Of a stretch of DNA of 34,526 nt, positions 24,453 to 31,595 are shown one piece after another. Source of the DNA: Corallococcus exercitus (GTDB taxonomy: Bacteria; Myxococcota; Myxococcia; Myxococcales; Myxococcaceae); assembly GCF_003611585.1 (NCBI RefSeq), contig NZ_RAVW01000041.1, positions 1-34,526 of the forward strand. Reading direction: 5' to 3'. The position numbers and the translations under genes are program-made. Within the stretch, counting starts at the first letter, position 1; each line of letters starts with the position of its first letter. The notes below the pieces were generated by a model. The model saw only the letters and a program-made list of their open reading frames with translations, searched no databases and was not told the DNA's origin.

Positions 24453-24503
24453 CAGGTGTGGCAGGCTTCGCAGGGCACACTGCGAGCAAGAGGGGGAAGC
24501 GCG

Positions 24504-25334
24504 ATGGGACTCAATGGCGTTCTCGGCGGCCTGGCGCGTCTGCTGCCCTCCACGGCGGCTGCTCCCGCCAGGGTTTCCAACCCCAATCCATTGGCGAGTC
24601 AGCCGAAGCCAGAGGCCGCGCCAAGGCCGAGGGTGGACCTGGGCTTCAACCAGGACCTGTTCGTCAGGCCTCAAACGCAGACAGGCAAGCCGAATGAAGT
24701 GAGCAGTGACGGACGATTCGGCATCGCGGATCTCGGCTCCCTCAGCCGCAAGAACGAGGGGAACATCGACACCATCTCCAAGTCGACCCCGAGGGACCCG
24801 GGTGGCAAGTCCTACGGCGCCTACCAGTTCGCGTCCAAGAAGGGGGGGCTGGACCTGTTCATGAAGACCATCAAGGACAAGTATCCAGACCAGTACAACG
24901 CCCTGGCCGCGCACAAGCCGGGTTCGCCTGGGTTCGATGCCGCATGGCAGAAGCTCGCCAAGGAGCAACCCAAGCAGTTCTATGAAGCCCAGCACTACGC
25001 TGCGGCGCAGAAGTGGTTCATGCCCGTGAAGGCAGCCGTGGAGAGCTCCGTTCCGAATCTCGACTTGAGCAAACGCTCCAAGGCCGTCAACGACATGGTG
25101 TGGTCCATGTCCATCCAGCATGGAAAGGCAGCCGAGGTCATCCAGGGGGCGCTCAAGGGCAGGGATGTCAGCAAGATGGGGGATGAAGAGATGCTTCGCA
25201 CCGTCTATGCGGCTCGCACGAAGTATGTGAATCAGAACAAGGCTCTGGATGCCGGGATGAAGGCGTCCATCTCCAATCGCTACAAGCGCGAGCTCGCGGA
25301 CGCGCTCGTGGACTTGCGAAGCACCCAGAAGTAA
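24504..25334 (+). CDS. Lysozyme-like peptidoglycan hydrolase, VgrG3 C-terminal type
   Basis: 276 residues. After a ~75-residue Pro/Ala/Asn-rich N terminus without signal peptide or membrane helix comes one catalytic-type domain. Its marks are SRKNEG with Glu85, Asp98 just before GGKSYGAYQ (100-108), a central AWQKLA...F.EAQ stretch, and VNDMVWSMSIQHG. This order of motifs is that of the lysozyme-like domain at the C terminus of Vibrio VgrG3 and related phage-tail enzymes. A muralytic role is likely; how it reaches the cell wall is not shown. Start ATG 24504 has AGGGGGA upstream. Codon use includes more A/T third positions (tat, gaa, aat, aaa) than its neighbours, a possible sign of transfer. 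No immunity gene or VgrG is adjacent. Confidence 0.75.
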   Translation: MGLNGVLGGLARLLPSTAAAPARVSNPNPLASQPKPEAAPRPRVDLGFNQDLFVRPQTQTGKPNEVSSDGRFGIADLGSLSRKNEGNIDTISKSTPRDPGGKSYGAYQFASKKGGLDLFMKTIKDKYPDQYNALAAHKPGSPGFDAAWQKLAKEQPKQFYEAQHYAAAQKWFMPVKAAVESSVPNLDLSKRSKAVNDMVWSMSIQHGKAAEVIQGALKGRDVSKMGDEEMLRTVYAARTKYVNQNKALDAGMKASISNRYKRELADALVDLRSTQK

Positions 25335-25359
25335 TCCCTGACGGCGCCTTGCTGAACGC

Positions 25360-26724
25360 TCAGGCCCTGCGCTCCAGGGACATGGGGAGCGCGCCCTTCG
25401 GCCTCAGTGTCAGGTGCGAGTCCGGCTCCAGCGTGAAGCCGGGCGCTTCGCGCAGGCGGTAGCGCTGGGCCACGGTGGCCAGCACGAGCTGCGTCTCCAT
25501 CATCGCGAAGCTGTTGCCGATGCACTGTCGCGGCCCGCCGCTGAAGGGGAAGTACGCGAAGCGATGGCGCTTCGCCGCGGCCTCGGGGGCGAAGCGCTCC
25601 GGGCGGAAGGCCTCAGGCTCCTCCCAGAAGTCCGGATGTCGTTGCGTGACGTAGGGGCTCACGTCCACCGCGCTTCCCTTCGGGATGTGGAAGCCGCCAA
25701 TGACGTCATCCTCCTTCACGGTGCGGCTGAAGATGACCGCCGCGGGGTACAGCCGCATCGTCTCCTCCACCACCTGCTTCGTGTAAACGAGCCTCGGCAC
25801 GTCCTCCGCCGTGGGCGTGCGTCCCCCGAGCACCGCGTCCAGCTCCGCGTGCAGCCGGGCCTCCACCTCCGGGTGCTTCGACAGCAGGCCCCACACCCAG
25901 CTCAGCGACGTGGCCGTCGTCTCATGGCCGGCGAGGAGCATCGTCATCACCTCGCTCCCCAGCTGCTCGTCCGTCATGCCCTCGCCCGTGTCCTCGTCGC
26001 GCGCGAGCATCAGCATGGAGAGCAGGTCGCCTGTGTCATCGCCGTGCTGGCGCCGCGTGGCGATGATGCCCTGCACGGTTCCCAGCAGCGTGGCACGCGC
26101 GTCCCGGAAGGCCCGGTCGTAGCGGGTGGGCAGGATGGGCGGCAGCATGCGGAAGGTGCGGAACCGCTCCGCGATCTGCTGACTGATCACAGTGAAGGCC
26201 GCGCCAACCTCACGGGCCTGGCCCTCGACGGACGCGCCGAAGAGGGCCTCACCGACGATGGCCAGCGTCAACCGCATCATCTCCTCGTTGATGCCCACGG
26301 GCGTCCCGCTCGCGGCGGCCGTATCCCACCGCCGGAGCATCGCTTCCGCCTGCCCCACCATTCCGGCGGCCATGCCCGCGATGCGCTGCCGGTGGAAGGC
26401 GGGCTGGGCCAGCCGCCGCTGCCGGAGCCAGAAGTCCCCCGTGCTCGTGAGCAGGCCGTCGCCGGTGATCCACCGGCCCATGCGGTACGAGAGGTGGTCC
26501 TTCGTGTAGTTCTTCACGTGGTCCTGCAACACGTGCTTCACGGCGTCCGGATGCGCGACGAGGTGCGAGCGCAGGGGGCCCAGCCGGTAGCGCACCACGT
26601 CGCCGTACTGGCGATGGAGGCTCCCCAGGCAGCCCAGGATGTCGCGGCGCACGTCGGGCAGGATGCCCATTAGCAGGTGGCCCCGGGGGCCGGGGGGCTG
26701 GCGGGTGACGGCGGCGGTGGTCAT
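25360..26724 (-). CDS. Cytochrome P450
   Basis: A 454-residue soluble P450. The heme loop is FSGGPRQCIG with the Cys ligand at 401. The I-helix oxygen-binding motif is AGHETTA, and the K-helix ExxR is EETMR. The N terminus PPGPRGHLLMGILPD lacks a membrane helix. Substrate and redox partner cannot be inferred; no ferredoxin or reductase is adjacent. The ATG at 26724 is preceded by AGGAGGAA; the open frame continues far upstream on the minus strand but this is a shadow of the divergent gene. It is divergent from an AraC regulator with 132 bases between, so it is probably that regulator's target. The 3' end is 25 bases from the convergent lysozyme-like gene. Confidence 0.95.
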   Translation of the reverse strand: MTTAAVTRQPPGPRGHLLMGILPDVRRDILGCLGSLHRQYGDVVRYRLGPLRSHLVAHPDAVKHVLQDHVKNYTKDHLSYRMGRWITGDGLLTSTGDFWLRQRRLAQPAFHRQRIAGMAAGMVGQAEAMLRRWDTAAASGTPVGINEEMMRLTLAIVGEALFGASVEGQAREVGAAFTVISQQIAERFRTFRMLPPILPTRYDRAFRDARATLLGTVQGIIATRRQHGDDTGDLLSMLMLARDEDTGEGMTDEQLGSEVMTMLLAGHETTATSLSWVWGLLSKHPEVEARLHAELDAVLGGRTPTAEDVPRLVYTKQVVEETMRLYPAAVIFSRTVKEDDVIGGFHIPKGSAVDVSPYVTQRHPDFWEEPEAFRPERFAPEAAAKRHRFAYFPFSGGPRQCIGNSFAMMETQLVLATVAQRYRLREAPGFTLEPDSHLTLRPKGALPMSLERRA

Positions 26725-26782
26725 CGGGCGCTTCCTCCTGGAGGGAGGTATCGCGCCCCACCGCCCGGCGTGCATGGTCCCG

Positions 26783-26821
26783 GGGCGCCAACGCATTGTC
26801 CGCGGGCGCCACGGCGCATTG
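26783..26821. promoter_or_regulatory. Direct repeats between P450 and AraC genes (candidate operator)
   Basis: Two copies of GGGCGCCA...CGCATTG lie in the same orientation. The GGGCGCC halves start at 26783 and 26804, exactly 21 bases apart, and the CGCATTG halves at 26792 and 26815. Twenty-one-base direct repeats are the classic spacing of AraC-family half-sites. Confidence 0.5.
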
Positions 26822-26856
26822 CGAGGGTAGGGGGCGTCAGGCCATGCTGGCCCGCG

Positions 26857-27885
26857 ATGCGTCCCCAGACGCTCCAGTCCTCGCTGTTCCGTCCCCTGTT
26901 CCAGGTGGGCGCGTCGCTGGGCATCCCCCGTGCGCGGCTGCTCGACGCGGTGGGCGTGGACGAAGCCCTGCTCGCGCGGCCGGACGTGCGGCTGCCCTAT
27001 GCGGCGCTCCAGCGCGTGTGGACCCTGCTCGTTGAAGTGGGCGGCTCCGAGCCGCTGGCCGTGCGGCTCGCGCAGGCCCTGGAGCCCACCCACGTGGGGC
27101 TCGTGGGCTACGTGCTGGTCAACAGCCCCGACCTGCGCACGTCCCTCCAGCGCTATTGCCGCATCCACGCGCTCTTGGACCCGCGCACGAGGTGGCGCGT
27201 CAGCGTGATGCCGGGCGTGCTGCGCGTGGAGTTGGAGCTGGATCCGCAAGATGAATGGGCCTCGCGCCTGAAGCACCCGGTGGAGGGGCTGCTCGTGGCG
27301 CTGGTGGCCAGTGGCCGCGCGCTCAGCGGCGAGGACTGGCGCCCCACGCGCGTCTGCGTCACGCACCCGCGCCACGCGGCCTCCGCGCAGGTAGAGGCGT
27401 TCCTCGGCGTCGGCATCGAATACGACGCGAGCGCCAACCTCGTGCAGGGCGACGAGGCCGCCGCGAAGCTCCCCATCCGCCACGCGGACATCGAGCTGGG
27501 CAACCTGCTCCACGCCCGCGCGGAAGCGGAGCTGGCGCAACTGGAGGCCCACGAGGCCCGCTCCTGGCGCGAGCGCGTGGAGGAGGTCCTCGCGGCCCAG
27601 CCTCGCACGGGGGACCTGGTCCCCGTGGACGTCGCGACGCGGCTCGCGGTGAGTGAGCGCACGCTCCAGCGCCGCCTGCGGGAGGAGGGCGTCACGTTCG
27701 CGGGCCTGGAGGACGCCGTGCGCCGCGACCGCGCCTTCCAGTTGCTGCGCGACGGACAGCTGCCCCACTTCGAAATCGCCTTCCTCCTGGGCTTCAGCGA
27801 CGCCAGCGCCTTCACCCGCGCCTTCCGCCGCTGGAGCGGGACGACGCCGGGCCAGTGGCAGCAGGCGCAGGGCCCGAAGCCGTGA
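26857..27885 (+). CDS. AraC-family transcriptional regulator
   Basis: 342 residues. The N-terminal ~190 residues resemble the Arabinose_bd-type ligand domain (PF12625) of the OruR/ArgR-like subgroup, with GLVGYVLVNSPDLRTSLQRY as its most typical part. The C-terminal AraC DNA-binding domain has both helix-turn-helix motifs, VATRLAVSERTLQRRLREEG and FEIAFLLGFSDASAFTRAFR, followed by WSGTTPGQW. The ATG at 26857 gives the family length; the upstream signal is weak. Divergence from the P450 gene and the repeats between them suggest local control of that gene. Confidence 0.93.
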   Translation: MRPQTLQSSLFRPLFQVGASLGIPRARLLDAVGVDEALLARPDVRLPYAALQRVWTLLVEVGGSEPLAVRLAQALEPTHVGLVGYVLVNSPDLRTSLQRYCRIHALLDPRTRWRVSVMPGVLRVELELDPQDEWASRLKHPVEGLLVALVASGRALSGEDWRPTRVCVTHPRHAASAQVEAFLGVGIEYDASANLVQGDEAAAKLPIRHADIELGNLLHARAEAELAQLEAHEARSWRERVEEVLAAQPRTGDLVPVDVATRLAVSERTLQRRLREEGVTFAGLEDAVRRDRAFQLLRDGQLPHFEIAFLLGFSDASAFTRAFRRWSGTTPGQWQQAQGPKP

Positions 27886-27971
27886 AGGGGGCAGGCGCCG
27901 GAATCCGTCCCTTGCGCGGAATGTTTTCTCCCTGGGCGCGGCGCACGGCCGCGCCGGAGAGGGGAACACGG

Positions 27972-28571
27972 ATGATCAAGACGCTGAGGGACGCGGAAGA
28001 GCTGGTGCGCACGCGCCACGTCATCACCGAGGTGCCCACCCACGGGCCCACGTCCCTCGTCGAACAGGTCATGGGCGGCCGGCCCACCGGCAGCTGGCGT
28101 GACCACGCGAAGGGGCGCCTCGCGTACCGGCTGGGGCGCATGCTGCGCGCGTCCAAGGACGTGCTCGCGGTGCGGCTCGTCGAAGGCAAGATCGCCTTCG
28201 TGGACCCCACGCTCTGGCCCGCCGTCTACCGCGTCGCCATGGAGCCCGCGCGCCGCCGCCCGTCCCTCCAGGGGCTGTCCGCGGAGGCCCGCGCGCTGCT
28301 GTCCACCGTGGAGCGGGACAAGCGCGTCCGGCTGGACAAGGAAGGGCCGTGGACCAAGGCGCGCGAGGCCCTGGAGGAGCGCCTGCTGGTCCACTTCTCG
28401 GAGGCGCAGGAGGACGACGGACGCCACGTCGCGGTGCTGCGCTCGTGGCGGGACTGGGCCTCCGTGACGCTCCAGGCGGACGCGGCCCGGCTCTCCTACG
28501 AGGACGCCCAGGCGCGGCTGCGGGCGGCGTGTGACGGGGCGCCCACGGGCCTGGGGCCCTGGGTGTTCTGA
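27972..28571 (+). CDS. Conserved hypothetical protein (SWRDHAKG/LWPAVYR type)
   Basis: 199 residues, soluble, function unknown. The segment TGSWRDHAKGRLAYRLGRML followed by KDVLAVRLVEGKIAFVDPTLWPAVYRV recalls a widespread uncharacterised family with GSWWxHPKG and KxVxGKVTFVHxxLWPA patterns; I know no biochemical role for it. The second half is charged and helical. The ATG at 27972 is preceded by GGAGAGGGGA. It lies 86 bases after the AraC gene on the same strand and may be co-transcribed. Confidence 0.8.
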   Translation: MIKTLRDAEELVRTRHVITEVPTHGPTSLVEQVMGGRPTGSWRDHAKGRLAYRLGRMLRASKDVLAVRLVEGKIAFVDPTLWPAVYRVAMEPARRRPSLQGLSAEARALLSTVERDKRVRLDKEGPWTKAREALEERLLVHFSEAQEDDGRHVAVLRSWRDWASVTLQADAARLSYEDAQARLRAACDGAPTGLGPWVF

Positions 28572-28584
28572 AGCGCGCCGGGCC

Positions 28585-28929
28585 TCAGGCCGCTTCGTCG
28601 AGGATTTCCAGCGCGTCCCTCACGCCCGGCAGCCGGGCGAGCAGCTCGTACTCCGCGGGCTGGAGCATGGACACCCGGCGGCCCGCGACGCGCTCCATCC
28701 ACAGCTCGATGCGGTGGTCGCCGTCCGGGTTGACCTGGCGGGAGATGCGGGCGCGGCGGCCCTCCTTGTGGCAGGCGAGGATGTCCTGCTGGAGGCTGCG
28801 CAGACGGCGGAACACCTTCAGCGCCATTCGACCCTCGGGGGTGTCGAACGTGTGGAAGTGCCGGTTCCGCGACAGCGGCCGGCTTGGGTCATGAAGCCTC
28901 TCCACGAGGCGGCGCACGAAAGGGTCCAT
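28585..28929 (-). CDS. Small hypothetical protein
   Basis: 114 residues, basic, no membrane segment or signal peptide. I do not recognise the family. Dense Arg and His in the first half (VRRLVERLHDPSRPLSRNRH) suggest nucleic-acid or protein contacts, but this is speculation. The ATG at 28929 has no Shine-Dalgarno; TATCCT (complement of 28939-28944) ends nine bases before it, so a leaderless transcript is possible. The frame remains open upstream but only through the antisense of the TPR gene. It is convergent with the previous gene (13-base gap) and divergent from the TPR lipoprotein (40 bases). Confidence 0.7.
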   Translation of the reverse strand: MDPFVRRLVERLHDPSRPLSRNRHFHTFDTPEGRMALKVFRRLRSLQQDILACHKEGRRARISRQVNPDGDHRIELWMERVAGRRVSMLQPAEYELLARLPGVRDALEILDEAA

Positions 28930-28938
28930 CGACGGAGA

Positions 28939-28958
28939 AGGATAACATCCGCTACCCT
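28939..28958. promoter_or_regulatory. Overlapping divergent -10 elements
   Basis: TACCCT (28953-28958, plus strand) faces the TPR gene start 11 bases away, and TATCCT (28939-28944, minus strand) faces the small gene start nine bases away. Both -35 regions would have to lie within or across the opposite gene start. The whole intergenic space is 40 bases. Confidence 0.35.
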
Positions 28959-28969
28959 GTCCCTCAGCG

Positions 28970-30295
28970 ATGCCCCATCGATTTTTCCCCCGTCCCTGGA
29001 CGCTCGTCCTGCTCCTGCCGCTTGCCTGCAAGGACCCGGAGACGGCGGCCGCGCAGAAGCAGGCCGTCCAGGTCCAGAACTCCCTTTCGCAGGGCCGTGA
29101 GGCGCTCACGCAGGGCCAGTACGTCCGCGCCATCTCCGAGCTGCAGAAGGCCGCCAACGCCGCGCCGGAGAGCGTGGAGCCGCTGCTGCTTTTGGCCAAG
29201 GCCCACCAGGGCGCGGGCAATCCGGGCGCGGCCATCCTGACCCTCAAGCAGGCGGAGAGCCTCCTGCCGGGCAGCGACCCCGTCATCCAGAAGCAGCTGG
29301 CGGACCTGTACCTGGGCGAGGGACAGACGGCCCAGGCCATCTCCGTGCTCGTCACCCTGAGGGACGAGGGCAAGCTGTCCAACGAGAACATCCTGGCGCT
29401 GGCCCGCCTCCAGGCGCGGCAGGGGCACCCGGACGAGGCCTTCACCACGCTGGAGCGCATCCTCCGGGAGAACCCGGACGACGCCGCGACGAAGACGGTG
29501 GAGGCCGAAATCCTCCTCATGAAGGGCGAGGAGCTGCTCGCGGCCAACCTGATGGACCGCGTGCTCCAGGCCTCTCCCAGCTTCACGCCCGCGCGGCTGT
29601 TGCGCGCTCGCTACTTCCTGATGAGCGGCGTCTACGACATGGCGGAGGCGGACCTCCAGGCCGTGCCGCCCGAGGACGCGGACACCACGGACGTGGTGGC
29701 GATGAAGGCCCGCGTGCTCATGGAGATGAAGCGCCCGGCGGAAGCGGAGGGCGCGCTCAAGAAGCTGGTGGAGGACGACGAGGACAACGCGGAGGCCATC
29801 GCGTGGCTCGCGGAGATCGTCTGCGCCCAGGGCCGCGCGTCGGAGGCCCAGCAGCTGGTGGACCGCGCGCTGCACCTGCGCCCGCGCTTCGCCCGCGCGC
29901 TGTACGTGCGCGGACGCGTGCTGGAGGAGCAGGGCGACGCGCGCGCGGCGGAGGACAGCTACCGCTTCGCCCTCAAGACGGAGTCCGCGTTCGCGCCCGC
30001 GCTGTCGCGCCTGTGGCGGCTGCACCTGAATGCCGGCCGCAAGCCGGAGGCGCAGGAGGTCCTGGAGCGGCTGATGGGCCTGGGCGAGGCGTCCCCGGAG
30101 GAGAAGGCCGCGCTCGCGAACCTCTACGCGCAGTTCGAGACGCAGCTGCCGCGCGGCAAGAAGCTCATCGAAGAGGTCCTGAAGCGCGAGCCGCAGAACC
30201 CCGAGTACCTGCGCATCCAGAAGGCCATCGACAAGGCGACGCCCAAGAAGAAGAAGGCCCCGTCGGGGCCCATCATCATCCGCGGGCGGCGCTGA
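28970..30295 (+). CDS. TPR-repeat lipoprotein
   Basis: 441 residues. A short signal peptide ends in the lipobox LPLAC with Cys20, so the protein is lipid-anchored; Lys follows the Cys. From about residue 38 onward the protein is tetratricopeptide-like helical pairs (for example GREALTQGQYVRAISELQKA and AIAWLAEIVCAQGRASEAQQ), about ten in all. The C terminus is a basic tail (KKKKAPSG). TPR lipoproteins usually scaffold envelope complexes such as secretion or pilus systems, but no partner genes are adjacent. No Shine-Dalgarno precedes the ATG. The 3' end overlaps the convergent peptidase gene by 20 bases. Confidence 0.9.
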   Translation: MPHRFFPRPWTLVLLLPLACKDPETAAAQKQAVQVQNSLSQGREALTQGQYVRAISELQKAANAAPESVEPLLLLAKAHQGAGNPGAAILTLKQAESLLPGSDPVIQKQLADLYLGEGQTAQAISVLVTLRDEGKLSNENILALARLQARQGHPDEAFTTLERILRENPDDAATKTVEAEILLMKGEELLAANLMDRVLQASPSFTPARLLRARYFLMSGVYDMAEADLQAVPPEDADTTDVVAMKARVLMEMKRPAEAEGALKKLVEDDEDNAEAIAWLAEIVCAQGRASEAQQLVDRALHLRPRFARALYVRGRVLEEQGDARAAEDSYRFALKTESAFAPALSRLWRLHLNAGRKPEAQEVLERLMGLGEASPEEKAALANLYAQFETQLPRGKKLIEEVLKREPQNPEYLRIQKAIDKATPKKKKAPSGPIIIRGRR

Positions 30296-31595
30296 CGGCG
30301 GGGGCGGAGGAGGGCAGCCCCTCCGCGTCCGCGACGACCTTCTCCAGCGCCTTGAGCCCCTTGCGCTGGCCCACCGCCACGACGAGCAGGTTCTCCCGCG
30401 TGAAGTAGCGCCGGGCCACCTCGCGCACCCGCGCGGCCGTCTGGCGGTCCACCTGATCCGCGCGGTGGCCGAACGTCTCCGGCGGGCGGAACAGCTCCAC
30501 GCCGCCGAACCACCCGGCCAGCTCTCCCGGCGAGTCCTGGGAGAACTCCAGCAGCATGCGGTGGCGGCGCTTGGCGCGGTTCAGCTCCTCCTCGCTCGCC
30601 TCCTGGTCGCAGAGTTCCGCAAGGACGCGCAGCGCTTCAGCCACCACGAGCGACGCCTTCTCCGGCGCGCTGGCCGCTTCAATCTCGAAGAGGCTGATGT
30701 CGTGGTACGTGTCCAGCCCGGCCTGCACCGAGTACGCGAGGCCGCGCTTCTCCACGATCTCGAACGGCAGCCGCGACGACAGCCCGTCGTCCAGCAGGCG
30801 CCGGAGGATTTGCAGCGCGGGGAAGTCCTCGTGCTGCTCCGGCACCGCGCGGAAGGTGAGCTTGAACTCCGTCTGCGACTCGTCGTGGGTGACGAAGTGG
30901 AAGTGCGGACCGGGGCCCAGCAGGGGCGGCGCGCTCTCCGTGGTGGCGCTGCCCTTGGGCAGGTGGGCGAAGGCGCGCTCCGCCAGCTCCAGCACCTCCG
31001 AGTGCTTCACGCTGCCCGCTGCGGACACCACCAGGTTGCCGGCCACGTAGTGCCGGGCGAAGTGCTCCAGCACCTGGGCGTGGGTGAGGGCCTTCACGGA
31101 CTCGCGGGTGCCGGCGATCTTGAGGGACAGCGGGTGGCCGGGGAACAGCAGCCGCTTGGACAGGTTGTCCAGGTCGATGTCGCGGCCCTTCTCGTCCACC
31201 TCGTCGAGCATCTCCTCCAGGATGATCTGCCGCTCCACCTCCATGTCGGTGAGGCGGGGGCGGGTGAGCATGTCGCCGATGACGTCCAGGCCCACGCGCA
31301 GGTGCGCCGGGTGCAGCGGCGTGTAGTAGTAGCCGTGGTCGCGCGTGGTGGCGCCGTTGAGGTTGCCCCCCACCTCCTCCACGGCGGCGTTCATCTTCAC
31401 CGTGTCCGGCCAGCCCTCGCTTCCCCGGAAGAAGAGGTGCTCCAGGAAGTGGCTGACGCCGTTGTTCTCCACCGTCTCATGACGGCTGCCGGTCCTCACA
31501 TAGACGGCCAGCAGGGCGGTGTGCAGGTGGGGCGTTTCGACGGTGACGACGCGCAGCCCCGAGGGCAGCACGTCCCGGTACGGTGTAAAGCTCAT
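30276..31595 (-). CDS. M16-family zinc metallopeptidase
   Basis: 439 residues in two M16 halves. The inverted zinc motif HFLEH (49-53) supplies two His and the catalytic Glu; the third ligand is in QIILEEMLDEVDE (Glu127 or Glu128). The second half has RLLDDGLSSRLPFEIVEKRGLAYSV, the usual inactive-domain signature. Size and sequence fit the processing-peptidase-like (PqqL/YmxG) group. No signal peptide is seen, so it is probably cytoplasmic. Its ATG overlaps the stop of the histidine kinase gene as ATGA, indicating translational coupling. Confidence 0.94.
   Translation of the reverse strand: MSFTPYRDVLPSGLRVVTVETPHLHTALLAVYVRTGSRHETVENNGVSHFLEHLFFRGSEGWPDTVKMNAAVEEVGGNLNGATTRDHGYYYTPLHPAHLRVGLDVIGDMLTRPRLTDMEVERQIILEEMLDEVDEKGRDIDLDNLSKRLLFPGHPLSLKIAGTRESVKALTHAQVLEHFARHYVAGNLVVSAAGSVKHSEVLELAERAFAHLPKGSATTESAPPLLGPGPHFHFVTHDESQTEFKLTFRAVPEQHEDFPALQILRRLLDDGLSSRLPFEIVEKRGLAYSVQAGLDTYHDISLFEIEAASAPEKASLVVAEALRVLAELCDQEASEEELNRAKRRHRMLLEFSQDSPGELAGWFGGVELFRPPETFGHRADQVDRQTAARVREVARRYFTRENLLVVAVGQRKGLKALEKVVADAEGLPSSAPAVSAARG

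Noticed and set aside
21632-24586. Minus-strand open frame of about 980 codons opposite the two receiver genes
   Set aside because: Antisense shadow: His/Arg/Gln-rich sequence without domains, while both plus-strand genes show clear receiver domains.
25360-27969. P450 as an 869-residue fusion protein
   Set aside because: The N-terminal ~415 residues of the open frame are antisense to the AraC gene and unlike any domain. The ATG at 26724 has a strong AGGAGG and gives a normal P450.
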